A stretch of DNA of 35,670 bases from Spirochaetia bacterium (GTDB lineage: Bacteria > Spirochaetota > Spirochaetia > DAHUYW01), in the NCBI GenBank assembly GCA_030041455.1, contig JASHNV010000111.1, positions 1 to 35,670 on the forward strand. Reading direction: 5' to 3'. Below the pieces are notes generated by a model that ran no database searches, had not been told where the DNA came from, and saw only the letters and a program-made list of their open reading frames with translations. Each line of letters begins with the position of its first letter. The stretch's first letter is position 1. Shown here in pieces: positions 22,699 to 31,123 of the stretch. Made by a program: the position numbers and the translations under genes.

Positions 22699-24651
22699 TC
22701 ATCGGTCCTCGAGCGGGAGCCAGACCGCCATCGGCCCGGGCGAGCGGTTCGCCCACGCGAAGTAGGGCGTCGCGCGGAGGGGAATCCGCCCGCCTCCTCC
22801 GCCGCCCCGTGCGCGAGCCGCCGTGAAAAACGGGACCCCGCCGTCCGCCGGTTCGTCGGAAGCGCCCCGCTGCCGGTAGAGCGGCTCGCTCTCGGAGGCC
22901 GGCGCGGGGCTCCCGCCTCCGAGAACGCTCAAGGTCACGAGCCCCTCGAGGAGCGAGTCGTCCGACTCCTCGCCGATCGGCTCGCCCGGAGCGAGCGTGC
23001 TCGCGAGCACGCTCGCTCCCTCGACTTGGTCGGTCTGCTCGATGCAGTAGAGGATCGGACCCCTCGCGAGCGCGCCGCAGGAGCGGGCGGGCTCGACGAG
23101 CGGGTGCGCGACGTAGAGGACCGGCGCCACCTCCATGTCGAGGAGGACCTGGTCCCCGGCCTTCCACGCCCTCCTGATCGAGCGGTAGGAGCCGGACCCG
23201 ATCGGCCCGGGGAGATCGCGTCCGTTGACTCGGATCCCGGCGCGGCGGCACCAGCCGGGAATCCTGAGCGAGAGCTCGATCTCCCTCGCCGACTCGACGC
23301 GCTCGACGAAGATCCGCACCGCGCCGCGCCACGGGTAGTCGGTGTCGAGCCTGACGTCGAGCCGCTCGCCCGTCGGGAGCGCCGCGGAGATCCGCGCGCG
23401 GTCGTACAGGTGGAGCTGAACGGCGCCGTCGCTCGTCGTCGCGACGTAGGAGTGCATGGAGGCGAGCGTCCTCATGACGTTCGGCGGACAGCAGGCGCAG
23501 TCGAACCAGGGACTGCGCCGCGGAGAGCCGCGGCTTCGAAGCGGATTCGGATAGAAATAGGCCGTCCCGTCGAGTGAGACGCCGCTTAGGACCCCGTTGT
23601 AGAGGGTCCACTCGAGGTGGTCGGCGTATCGCGCCTTCCCGGTCGCGAGGAGCATTCTCCACGACCACATGACCGCGGCGATCTGGGCGCAGGTCTCGTT
23701 GTAGATGCGGTCGTTCGGAAGCTCATAGGGCTCGCCGAACGACTCGAGCTCGTGCCGGGCGCCGACTCCCCCCGAGATGCTCATCTTGTGGAGCACGAGG
23801 TCGTCCCAGAGGCGCTCGAGCGCGCCGAGAAGCTCCGAGTCGCCCGTTTCGAGGTAGACGTCGGCCGCGCCGCAGAGCAGGTAGAGCTGCATGACGGCGT
23901 GGCCGGCGATCTCCCGGGCGCGGCGCACCGGAACGTGATCCTGGTTGTAGCTCGCTCCTCCGCACAGCCCCTTGCCGCGCGCGTCGACGAAATAGCGGGC
24001 GAGCGCGAGGTAGCTAGGGTCGCCGAAGGCCCGGTACATCTCCACGAGCGCCATCTCGATCCCCGGATGGCCGGGAAGCCCCTCGATTTTCCCCGGGCCG
24101 ACCGAGCGGCAGAGCTCGTCGGCGAGCTTTCGAGCGACCCCGGCGAGGCGCCGCTCCCCGGTGCAGCGGAAGTGGGCGAGCGCCGCCTGGAAGAGGTGAC
24201 CCGCGCAGTAGAGCTCGTGGTCCGTGTCGAGGTGGCGCCATCGGTCGCGCTCTTCCCGCAGGACCTGGTAGTAGGTGTAGAGATAGCCGCTCGACTCCTG
24301 GGCGCCCTCGATGAGGTCGACGGCGCCGTCGAGCGCGGACTCGATCTCGCCGCCGCGCTTGCCCGCCCTCCCGAGCTCGTAGGAAACGGCCTCGATCCAC
24401 TTGTACAGGTCGCTGTCGGCGTAGCGCTTGCCCTCGTAGCCGGACCTCTCTCCGGCGATCGAGCGCGCGAAGTTTCGGAGCACCCCCGTCGCGACGAGCT
24501 CGGCGTGGCCGTGGGGAAGGGCCGCGAGGCCGTTGACGAGGCGCCTGCCCGACCAGAATCCCCCCTCGAGGAGGACCGCGGAGAACGGCAGGGGACGGCG
24601 CGCGGCATAGGGGCTTCGCGCCGCGTCCACGATCGGCGCTATCTCGGCCAT
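22699..24651 (-). CDS. GH127 beta-L-arabinofuranosidase-like glycosidase
   Basis: Glycoside hydrolase family 127 (DUF1680), 650 aa, (alpha/alpha)6 barrel with a C-terminal beta region. The family uses a zinc-bound cysteine nucleophile. The matching residues are E319 and C321 (YNETCAQ) and C387-C388 (DCACCPPN), which align with E338, C340, C417 and C418 of Bifidobacterium HypBA1, C387 being the likely nucleophile. The N-terminal part (SGYLYTYYQVL, GHLFQAALAHF) is also typical. There is no signal peptide, so it should act in the cytoplasm on imported arabino-oligosaccharides. It is the last gene of a four-gene operon, its ATG 6 bases after the regulator's stop. GH146-type specificity cannot be excluded. 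Confidence 0.9.
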   Translation of the reverse strand: MAEIAPIVDAARSPYAARRPLPFSAVLLEGGFWSGRRLVNGLAALPHGHAELVATGVLRNFARSIAGERSGYEGKRYADSDLYKWIEAVSYELGRAGKRGGEIESALDGAVDLIEGAQESSGYLYTYYQVLREERDRWRHLDTDHELYCAGHLFQAALAHFRCTGERRLAGVARKLADELCRSVGPGKIEGLPGHPGIEMALVEMYRAFGDPSYLALARYFVDARGKGLCGGASYNQDHVPVRRAREIAGHAVMQLYLLCGAADVYLETGDSELLGALERLWDDLVLHKMSISGGVGARHELESFGEPYELPNDRIYNETCAQIAAVMWSWRMLLATGKARYADHLEWTLYNGVLSGVSLDGTAYFYPNPLRSRGSPRRSPWFDCACCPPNVMRTLASMHSYVATTSDGAVQLHLYDRARISAALPTGERLDVRLDTDYPWRGAVRIFVERVESAREIELSLRIPGWCRRAGIRVNGRDLPGPIGSGSYRSIRRAWKAGDQVLLDMEVAPVLYVAHPLVEPARSCGALARGPILYCIEQTDQVEGASVLASTLAPGEPIGEESDDSLLEGLVTLSVLGGGSPAPASESEPLYRQRGASDEPADGGVPFFTAARARGGGGGGRIPLRATPYFAWANRSPGPMAVWLPLEDR

Positions 24652-24657
24652 CGGGAT

Positions 24658-25221
24658 TCACACGAACACGTCAAGGTAGCGCACCTCCTTGGTGAGCGGC
24701 TCGACGTGATGCTCCTCGAGGGCGTTGAAGTAGAGCGCGTCGCCGCTTGCAAGGCGGTAGGCGACCGAGCCGACGTGGAACGTCATGGCGCCTTTGAGGA
24801 CGTAGATGAACTCCTCCCCCTCGTGGGAGAGCTGGTCCATCTTGAGCTCGCCTTTTCGCGCGATGAACAGGAACGGCTGCATCTTCTTGTTCCCGTAGCC
24901 GCCGCCGAAGGGAAAGACGAAGTAGCCTTTCTCGGTCTGGACCGCCTTTCCCGCGGCCGATCCGGGATCGAACGCCGCGGAGGCGCCGCCGTCGTCCTGG
25001 ACGAGGGACGCGACGGAGGTCCCGAGCGCCCTCGCGAGCCTCACGAGCGTGGCGATCGGCGGAACCACCCGTCCGTTCTCGATCTTGGAAAGAAGGCTCT
25101 TCGTGTAGCCGCTCGCCTTCGCGGTCTCTTCGAGGGTCCGGCCCTGCTGGCGGCGCAGCCGCCGAATCGCGCGCCCGAGCCCCTCGATGCCGCCGGTCTT
25201 CGCCGGCTTCGCGCGGCTCAT
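24658..25221 (-). CDS. XRE-family transcriptional regulator with C-terminal cupin
   Basis: 187-aa DNA-binding regulator. Residues 15-75 are an XRE helix-turn-helix (AIRRLRRQQGRTLEETAKAS, SLLSKIENGRVVPP). Residues 115-185 are a cupin (HEGEEFIYVLKG and LASGDALYFNALEEHHVEP), which usually binds a small ligand. Such proteins control sugar, polyamine or amino acid genes. Here it lies within the GH operon, its ATG overlapping the GH39 stop (ATGA, 25218-25221), so it probably regulates its own operon through the palindromes at 27544-27572. GAGGAGGAGGG gives a very strong ribosome-binding site. The repressor or activator role and the ligand are unknown. Confidence 0.9.
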   Translation of the reverse strand: MSRAKPAKTGGIEGLGRAIRRLRRQQGRTLEETAKASGYTKSLLSKIENGRVVPPIATLVRLARALGTSVASLVQDDGGASAAFDPGSAAGKAVQTEKGYFVFPFGGGYGNKKMQPFLFIARKGELKMDQLSHEGEEFIYVLKGAMTFHVGSVAYRLASGDALYFNALEEHHVEPLTKEVRYLDVFV

Positions 25222-26807
25222 CCCTCCTCCTCGACGAGAAGGAGCCTGAGGCCGTGCACGGGAAGGCGGAGGGGAATCGTCAACGCGCCCCGGCCGGCAT
25301 CGAGCTCGCGCGCCGTCGAGAATCTGAGAGCCGACGCGGCTTGAAGCGCGAGGATCCCGGCCTCGGAGGGCTCGGGCGGCTCGCCGAGCGCCTGCCACGC
25401 CGCGTAGGAGTTCGCGTGGTCCCGGTCAAGCGCGAGCTCCCGAAGCGCGTAGCGGCGCCCGTCCGGGAGCCCCCGGACCTCCACGCTCGCCTCGACGCTC
25501 CCGGCCACGTCCCAGTCGTCGTGGTGGCAGACGAGGAGGATCGCGAGAGCGCCCCCGTCGCGTCGGGTCGCGATGCCTTGGACGAGCGGGCCGTCTCCCC
25601 GGGCGCCGCTCACCGCGAGGGGAAGGCGCGCTCCGCCGAGACGCGCGAGCATGCGCAGGGCGTTGAGCACGGGCTTGTCGACGTCGTTCGTCGCGAGGGT
25701 GCGCAGGCCTTCGAAGAGGGCGCGGTCCTCGAACTCGAAAGCCCACGTGAGCATGCCGTCGACCCGGAGCCCGGAAGGGTCCTCGAGATCGAGGAGACTG
25801 CACACGGTGCTCGCGAGGTAGCCGGCGTAGTACTCGGTGTTGCGGAAGCCTAGGTTGGGATTGTCGCGCTTGCTCCCGGCCGCCCAGCCGTCGGGGTCGC
25901 ATTCGCTGAGCACCACCTCGGTCCCCTTGAGCTCCGGATAGCCGCCGATCACGCGGAGCCCGGTCCGCACGTGGTCGACGAGGGTCGCGATGGAAGGCGT
26001 CTGCTTGCCCGCCGCGCCGTCCTTCGCGTAGAGCGCGCCCTTCGCGTGAAACGTGACGAAATCGAGCCGAGTGCCCGTCTCCCCCGAGCAGGCGTTTCGC
26101 CCGCGAAGACACCGATCGAGAAAGCCGCTCAGGAACTCCCGCGCGCGGCTCTCGGAGGGACCCGTGGTCGCCGGCCCGCCGAGCCTCGCGTAGGGGAGCG
26201 CCGCGTGGAGCGCGCGCTCGGTGTAGTCGAAAAGCCGGCAATAGTCCTCGAGGCTTCCGGCCCAGTAGAAGATGTCAGGCTCGTTCCAGAGCTCCCAGTA
26301 CCAGGAGGCGACTTCGCGCGGGCCGTAGCGGTCGCGGCAGTGGGCGGCGACTGCCGCGACGAGCTCGCCCCAGCGATCAAGGCTTTTCGGCGGATAGCGC
26401 CAGCCGCCCTCGTAGATGTCGTCATAGCGGGTTCCCGCGGGCGCCGTCGTGAGGCTCTCCGGCATGAAGCCGATCTCGACGAACGGCCTGCAGTTCGCGG
26501 CGAGTATTCCGTCGAGGATCCGGTCCCAGATCCCCCAATCGTACACCGCCTCGCCCCGCTCGCCCTGCCGGTAGACGTTGGTGGACCCCCACTTCGGACG
26601 GCCGCGGCCGTCGCCGTTGCACAGGAGAAAATGGGTCCGGATGAAGTAGGGCGCGTCGTCGAGGAGCCCGATCCTTCCGAGCAGGCTCGTCCCGAGCCTT
26701 CCGTAGGTGTAATTCGGCTCGTCGTAGCCGATGAACCTCCAGATCCTGCGAAGAGGGGCGGAGGAGCCCGCCTCCACCCGGATCCTGGCGCCGCCTTCAA
26801 CCGGCAT
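25218..26807 (-). CDS. GH39-like glycosidase (beta-xylosidase-type clan A barrel)
   Basis: 529-aa retaining glycosidase of clan GH-A, most like GH39 beta-xylosidases. The acid/base is E176 in YWELWNEPD (170-178). The probable nucleophile is E302 in VVLSECDPDGW (298-308). FIRTHFLLCNGDG and YDWGIWDRILDGIL belong to the N-terminal barrel strands typical of GH39, and a beta-rich domain follows from about residue 390. There is no signal peptide, so the action is cytoplasmic. It follows the racemase-family gene by 35 bp and is coupled to the XRE-cupin gene by ATGA. With GH127 downstream it would remove xylosyl or related residues from imported oligosaccharides. GH39 alpha-L-iduronidase or GH30-like activity cannot be ruled out. 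Confidence 0.8.
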   Translation of the reverse strand: MPVEGGARIRVEAGSSAPLRRIWRFIGYDEPNYTYGRLGTSLLGRIGLLDDAPYFIRTHFLLCNGDGRGRPKWGSTNVYRQGERGEAVYDWGIWDRILDGILAANCRPFVEIGFMPESLTTAPAGTRYDDIYEGGWRYPPKSLDRWGELVAAVAAHCRDRYGPREVASWYWELWNEPDIFYWAGSLEDYCRLFDYTERALHAALPYARLGGPATTGPSESRAREFLSGFLDRCLRGRNACSGETGTRLDFVTFHAKGALYAKDGAAGKQTPSIATLVDHVRTGLRVIGGYPELKGTEVVLSECDPDGWAAGSKRDNPNLGFRNTEYYAGYLASTVCSLLDLEDPSGLRVDGMLTWAFEFEDRALFEGLRTLATNDVDKPVLNALRMLARLGGARLPLAVSGARGDGPLVQGIATRRDGGALAILLVCHHDDWDVAGSVEASVEVRGLPDGRRYALRELALDRDHANSYAAWQALGEPPEPSEAGILALQAASALRFSTARELDAGRGALTIPLRLPVHGLRLLLVEEEG

Positions 26808-26842
26808 CGGACGCCTCGCGGCCGGGCCAGGCGAAAGAGAGC

Positions 26843-27526
26843 TTAGCCCGCGGCAAGGAGGATCTCCCGGACGCGCGTGAGGCCGGAGCGGCCGCTGTTG
26901 AACACCGGTACCTTCGAGGAGGCGACCATCGGCTCGAGCGCGCTCATCGAAACCTGGGCGAGCACGATCGAGTCGACCCGGCGGGACAGCCGCTCGATCT
27001 CCTCGAGGAGGAGCGCGTTGTGTCCGGCGACGTTGCCCGACCGAAGCTCCTGGAAGGCCGCCTCGCAGAGAACCGTTTCCACCGCCACCTTCCTTCCCGC
27101 GTCCTCGCCCGCCGAGCGCAGGAGGCGCTCCGAGGACGGGACGGTCGAGGCGAGCGTCGCGAGGAGACCGACCCGCTCCCCTTCCCTCACGGCGAGCTCC
27201 ATCATCGCCCGGTCGATCTGGAGCATCGGGACCGTTACGAAGGGCCGGGCGTACTCGACCGCGCGGTTGAAGGTGGAACAGGCGAGCAAGACGAGGTCCA
27301 CGCCGGCCTCCTGGAGGAAGTGCGCGTAGGTGACGAAGCGAAAGAGGTTTTCCTTCGGGATCGTGCCGACAGGCGAGGCGAGGTTCGCATCCTGGATGGT
27401 ATCGTCGCCGAGGTGAACGACGCGGACCTCCGGGATGATCTCTTTCGCGTACCTTCCCACGATCTCGGCGGTAAAGACGGCGGTATGAATGACGCCGAGA
27501 GTCCGGTGCGACAAAGCAGACGGCAT
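26843..27526 (-). CDS. Asp/Glu/hydantoin racemase-superfamily protein
   Basis: 227-aa member of the aspartate/glutamate racemase superfamily. HTAVFTAEIVGRYAKEIIP starts the first domain. The first catalytic cysteine is present at C83 (LVLLACSTFNRA). The second, normally in a (G/A)CxGM-type motif of the C-terminal half, is replaced: the region reads VLAQVSMSALEP. True two-base racemisation is therefore unlikely; single-cysteine relatives include arylmalonate decarboxylases. ATG 27526, with GGGAGG 4-5 bases upstream, is preferred over the GTG at 27538 that overlaps this site. It is the first gene of the glycosidase operon, where its job is unknown. Confidence 0.78.
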   Translation of the reverse strand: MPSALSHRTLGVIHTAVFTAEIVGRYAKEIIPEVRVVHLGDDTIQDANLASPVGTIPKENLFRFVTYAHFLQEAGVDLVLLACSTFNRAVEYARPFVTVPMLQIDRAMMELAVREGERVGLLATLASTVPSSERLLRSAGEDAGRKVAVETVLCEAAFQELRSGNVAGHNALLLEEIERLSRRVDSIVLAQVSMSALEPMVASSKVPVFNSGRSGLTRVREILLAAG

Positions 27527-27543
27527 GAGACCTCCCACGATAA

Positions 27544-27572
27544 ACTCAGTTGAGTGTTATTCAACTTGGTTG
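27544..27572. promoter_or_regulatory. Tandem palindromic operator candidates upstream of the glycosidase operon
   Basis: Two adjacent inverted repeats: ACTCA-GT-TGAGT (27544-27555) and TCAAC-TTG-GTTGA (27561-27573, overlapping the spacer of the promoter). Both are AT-richer than the surroundings. The pair is a good candidate binding site for the operon's own XRE-cupin regulator. Confidence 0.55.
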
Positions 27573-27581
27573 ATTTGTCAA
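27553..27581 (-). promoter_or_regulatory. Promoter of the racemase-GH39-XRE-GH127 operon
   Basis: A perfect TTGACA -35 on the minus strand (27581-27576). At 17 bp spacing the -10 is AACACT (27558-27553), matching only 3/6. A weak -10 with palindromes over it suggests a regulated promoter. Confidence 0.45.
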
Positions 27582-27635
27582 GGCTCTCGTGCCGGCGTCG
27601 ACAGGCGCCGTCCGGGCTGTCCTGGCCGCTCGGGC

Positions 27636-28643
27636 TCACTCGGCGAGATTCGGGGGAATCGCGCGGCGACCGTCGAGCCTTCGAAAGAGCCCGTTACCGA
27701 GCGGGACGAGGAGCCCGGCCGCGGCGAGGCCGCCGAGCACGTCGACCGCGTAGTGGTAGCGGCAGTAGACGGTCGACAGACAGAGGAGAACCACGAGCGC
27801 GAAATGAAACCAGCGGATCGGCCGCAGGTAGCGGAACGAGAAGAACGCCGTCGTGACCGCGACGGCGACGTGGCTGCTCGGAAAGGAGGCGCCGCTCACC
27901 TCGACGGCGCGGTAGATCGCGGCCATGGCGCGAAAGAAGACTCCGCCCGTGATCGCGTCGGGGAAAGCGACCGGAGCCATCGGGGCGACCCCCGCCGGGA
28001 TTCCGAAGTCTTGGCCCCGGTAGGAGAACAGGCGCGGTCCGACGACCGGAACGAAGATATAGACGAGGTAGCAGGCGTAGAAGACAAACGAGACGACCGA
28101 GACGTAGTGGAGGAACTGCCGCCTGTCGCGCAGGAAGAGCGCGAGCCCTATCCCGAAGATCGTCGGATAATAGGAGAAGTAGGCCGCGTAGAGGAGCTCG
28201 CTCACGGGAGGATAGGGGAGCGCGTTCATGAACAGGATGCTCGGCTGAAACCCGAAGAGCGCCGAGTCGAGCCGCATGAACGCGGGATCGAGAAAGCCTC
28301 CGACGAACATGTGGTTGAGCAATCCGGTCTCCCGGAAAAATGCGGTGTAGAGGAGCACCGGATAGAAGCCGCGGAGGAAATCGAGCGCTCGAGCTCCGGG
28401 GGACGACGCAGAGAGGCGGATCAGGAGGTGGACGAGGAGCAGGCAGAGCGCGTGGGCGGCGAGCAGGAGCGGCCAGCCCTCCACCGACCGCCCGTGGAAG
28501 GCGAGCACGAGGAGTCCCACGAGCGCGACGTACCCCTGCGTGAGGAAATCGACGAGGGTGTACCCGCGAAGCGGCCGCCGCGGCGGCGCCGACGGGGCGT
28601 CCCGGGGCGGCGGTTTCGGACCGAAACGCCGAGCGTCGGACAT
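27636..28643 (-). CDS. PAP2-family membrane phosphatase/phosphotransferase
   Basis: Polytopic inner-membrane protein of 335 aa with about six to seven helices after a proline-rich cytoplasmic N-terminus. The PAP2 active-site motifs are SFPSSHVAVAVTT (the PSGH motif) and CRYHYAVDVLGG (the SRxxxxxHxxxD motif). Lys/Arg motif 1 is less obvious. It resembles the PAP2-like proteins of inositol-phosphoryl-transferase type (two large halves, motifs in the C-terminal half) more than the small lipid phosphatases. It probably acts on a lipid phosphate or phospholipid headgroup. It follows the dehydrogenase gene on the same strand by 53 bp. ATG 28643 has GAGGG in front. Its link to sugar use is uncertain. 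Confidence 0.82.
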   Translation of the reverse strand: MSDARRFGPKPPPRDAPSAPPRRPLRGYTLVDFLTQGYVALVGLLVLAFHGRSVEGWPLLLAAHALCLLLVHLLIRLSASSPGARALDFLRGFYPVLLYTAFFRETGLLNHMFVGGFLDPAFMRLDSALFGFQPSILFMNALPYPPVSELLYAAYFSYYPTIFGIGLALFLRDRRQFLHYVSVVSFVFYACYLVYIFVPVVGPRLFSYRGQDFGIPAGVAPMAPVAFPDAITGGVFFRAMAAIYRAVEVSGASFPSSHVAVAVTTAFFSFRYLRPIRWFHFALVVLLCLSTVYCRYHYAVDVLGGLAAAGLLVPLGNGLFRRLDGRRAIPPNLAE

Positions 28644-28696
28644 GACGCCCTCACGATACCTCACCTCGGAGGGCCGCAGGAAGCGCTCGCGGGCCC

Positions 28697-29734
28697 CTAT
28701 TTCCCGATCTCGATCTGGACCTTCACGCTCGTCGGGCTCGGTTTTACCGCGTACTCGTAGGCCTCGATGCTCTTCGCGAAGGGGTAGGTCTCGGTGATGA
28801 GGGGACGAAGGTCGATCTTGCCCGCGGCCATGAGGTTCAGGGCCCGCTCGTAGACGTGGGCGTACCGGAAGATCGTCTTCACGGTCGCCTCCTTCGCCTG
28901 CGCCTTCACGACGTCGAAGGCGATCGGCTCGACGGGCATGCCGATGAAGACCACCTTGCCGCCGGGACAGACGAGGTCGAAGACATCCTTCGCCGCGCGC
29001 GCGTCGCCGCTCGCCTCGAAGACGATGTCCGCTCCCCAACCGTCGGTGAGTCTCGCGACCGCCTCAGCCGGGTTTTCCTCGAGGGCGTTCACGGCCGTCA
29101 CCGGCCCGAGCGTCTTCGCAAGATCGAGGCGGGCCGGTTTCACGTCGGCGACGATGATCCTCCCGCATCCGCCCGCGAGCGCGGCGAGAATCGTGACGAG
29201 GCCGATCGTTCCCGCCCCGATCACGACCGCGACGTCCCCGGGCTTGATTCCGGCCTTTCCGGCGGCGTGCATGCCGACCGCGAGCGGCTCGACCATCGCC
29301 CCCTCGGCGAAGCCGACGTTGTCGGGAAGCTTGTAGGTGAGGTAGGCCGGGTGAACGACGGTGGGCCGCATGACGCCATGCACCGGCGGCGTGGCCCAGA
29401 ACCGGACGCTCGGATCGAGATTGTAGACGCCGAGACGCGACGCCTTGCTGAGCGGATCCGGAATGCCGGGCTCCATGCACACCCGGTCGCCGGGACGAAG
29501 GCTCTTCACCTCCCTACCGACCTCGAGGACGATGCCGCTCGCCTCGTGGCCCAGCACCATCGGTTCCTGGACCACGAAGGGCCCGATCCTGCCGTGAACG
29601 AAGTAGTGAACGTCGCTCCCGCAGATCCCGACTGTCCTCAGCGCGATCTTGACGTCGTGAGGACCGAGCTCCTCGCGTATCGCGATATCGCGGAGCGAGA
29701 GCTTATTTTGCTTCTCCAAAACCAGGGCTTCCAT
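28697..29734 (-). CDS. NAD-dependent xylitol/sorbitol-type dehydrogenase (zinc MDR family)
   Basis: 345-aa medium-chain dehydrogenase oxidising a polyol to a ketose, most like xylitol and sorbitol dehydrogenases. Catalytic zinc residues are C38 (ICGSD), H63-E64 (LGHEASG) and E149 (MVEPLAVG). The nucleotide fold is GAGTIGL (173-179), with D197 at the end of beta-2, predicting NAD rather than NADP. Where many relatives have four structural-zinc cysteines (residues 86-108) this protein has only C86, so structural zinc is absent. Segment [11 protein letters not shown] matches the polyol-dehydrogenase subfamily. ATG 29734 has a good GGAGGAAGG. Product D-xylulose would be the substrate of the kinase at 6421. 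L-iditol or arabitol are alternative substrates. Confidence 0.88.
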   Translation of the reverse strand: MEALVLEKQNKLSLRDIAIREELGPHDVKIALRTVGICGSDVHYFVHGRIGPFVVQEPMVLGHEASGIVLEVGREVKSLRPGDRVCMEPGIPDPLSKASRLGVYNLDPSVRFWATPPVHGVMRPTVVHPAYLTYKLPDNVGFAEGAMVEPLAVGMHAAGKAGIKPGDVAVVIGAGTIGLVTILAALAGGCGRIIVADVKPARLDLAKTLGPVTAVNALEENPAEAVARLTDGWGADIVFEASGDARAAKDVFDLVCPGGKVVFIGMPVEPIAFDVVKAQAKEATVKTIFRYAHVYERALNLMAAGKIDLRPLITETYPFAKSIEAYEYAVKPSPTSVKVQIEIGK

Positions 29735-29943
29735 TGTGTCTTCCTTCCTCCCGCGGCGGCGCGCTCGGGCGCTCTTCGAAAGCCCGCCCGTCGCGCTTCG
29801 GCCTGATTATGGGACCTCGACGGACTTTCGGCTATCACCCGCCCTGGAGGACGGGGCCGGGGACTTTCCAGGTCGGGCCAAAATGGGAGAGGATACCGGA
29901 ATACGGGTCGCGGCGGGCGACCGCGCGAGGAGGCCTCGAGAAC
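29735..29943. other. Divergent intergenic region, dehydrogenase/PfkB kinase
   Basis: 209 bp without a gene. It should hold promoters in both directions. On the plus strand GGCTATCAC (29831-29838) resembles the -10 context seen elsewhere, but no convincing -35 accompanies it. No strong palindrome was seen. Confidence 0.3.
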
Positions 29944-31044
29944 ATGGCAGCGCTCAAGATCAAATCGAGATCGGAATGCAGGTGGGACGGGGTGTCCCTC
30001 GGGGAGGTCATGATCCGCCTCGACCCCGGCGACACGCGGATCAAGACCGCCCGCTCGTTCGCGGTCTGGGAAGGGGGCGGCGAGTACAACGTCGCGCGGG
30101 CGCTCAAGCGCAGCTTCGGGCTCGAAACGGCGATCGTCACCGGCATCGTCGACAACGAGATCGGCTATCTCCTGCAGGATCTCATCTTCCAGGGCGGAGT
30201 GGACATGTCGCACGTGAAGTGGTTCCCTTTCGACGGGGTCGGCAACGAGTGCCGGGTCGGGCTCAACTTCACGGAGCGGGGATTCGGCCTTCGAGGCGCC
30301 GTGGGCGTCTCCGACCGGGGCCGGAGCGCGGCTTCGCAGCTAAAGCCGGGCGACGTCGATTGGCGGAAGATCTTCGCCGAGGAGGGCGTGCGGTGGTTCC
30401 ACTGCGGCGGCATCTTCGCCGCGCTGTCGGCCTCGACGCCCGGGGTGGTGGCGGAAGCCATGAAGGCCGCCCGCGAGAGCGGCACGGTGATCAGCTACGA
30501 CCTCAACTATCGGCCGTCGCTGTGGAAGGCGATCGGGGGAAAGGAGCGCGCCCAGGAGGTCAATCGCGAGATCGCCCGCTACGTCGACGTGATGATCGGC
30601 AACGAGGAGGACTTCACGGCGGCGCTCGGCTTCGCCGTCGAGGGGGTCTCCGAGAACGTGACGAACCTCTCGAGCGCGAGCTTCAAGAAAATGATCGAGC
30701 GGGTGGTCAAGGAGTTCCCGAACTTCCGAGCGATCGCGACGACGCTGCGGGAGGTTCGTTCCGCCACCGTCAACGATTGGGCCGCCATTCTCTACTACGA
30801 CGGCGATTTTTACGAGTCGACGAAGCGCGAGCGGCTCGAGATCTTCGACCGCGTCGGCGGCGGCGACAGCTTCGCCTCCGGCCTGATCTACGGCTTCCTC
30901 GCGGGAAAGACGCCCCAGGAGGCGGTCGAATGGGGCGCCGCGCACGGCGCGCTCGCGATGACGACGCCCGGCGACACCTCGATGGCGTCGCTGAAGGAAA
31001 TCGAGAAGCTCGTCCGGGGCGGGAGCGCGCGGGTCGAGCGGTAG
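29944..31044 (+). CDS. PfkB-family sugar kinase, 2-keto-3-deoxygluconate kinase-like
   Basis: 366-aa ribokinase-superfamily kinase. The N-terminal substrate site GEVMIRLDPG and GGGEYNVARAL (44-54) are present. YDLNYRPSLW (185-194) is typical of KDG-kinase-like members. The C-terminal ATP/anion-hole motif is DRVGGGDSFASG (302-313), with catalytic base D308. It phosphorylates a sugar or sugar acid in the cytoplasm; KDG, a ketose such as fructose or tagatose, or a deoxy sugar are possible. The ATG at 29944 is preceded by GAGGAGG at 10 bases. It is divergent from the polyol dehydrogenase and probably works in the same catabolic route. Confidence 0.87.
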   Translation: MAALKIKSRSECRWDGVSLGEVMIRLDPGDTRIKTARSFAVWEGGGEYNVARALKRSFGLETAIVTGIVDNEIGYLLQDLIFQGGVDMSHVKWFPFDGVGNECRVGLNFTERGFGLRGAVGVSDRGRSAASQLKPGDVDWRKIFAEEGVRWFHCGGIFAALSASTPGVVAEAMKAARESGTVISYDLNYRPSLWKAIGGKERAQEVNREIARYVDVMIGNEEDFTAALGFAVEGVSENVTNLSSASFKKMIERVVKEFPNFRAIATTLREVRSATVNDWAAILYYDGDFYESTKRERLEIFDRVGGGDSFASGLIYGFLAGKTPQEAVEWGAAHGALAMTTPGDTSMASLKEIEKLVRGGSARVER

Positions 31045-31123
31045 ACGCGCTTCGGCCCGACCGAGCGCTCCGGTTATGGGGCGGCGGGCCTGAGGCGCGC
31101 GGGATGAAGGAGCCCATGAGAGC

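Noticed and set aside
20378-23668. 1096-codon minus-strand frame extending upstream of the binding protein
   Set aside because: The signal peptide and a strong ribosome-binding site fix the start at 21655; the upstream part is low-complexity shadow of the isomerase and GH127 genes.
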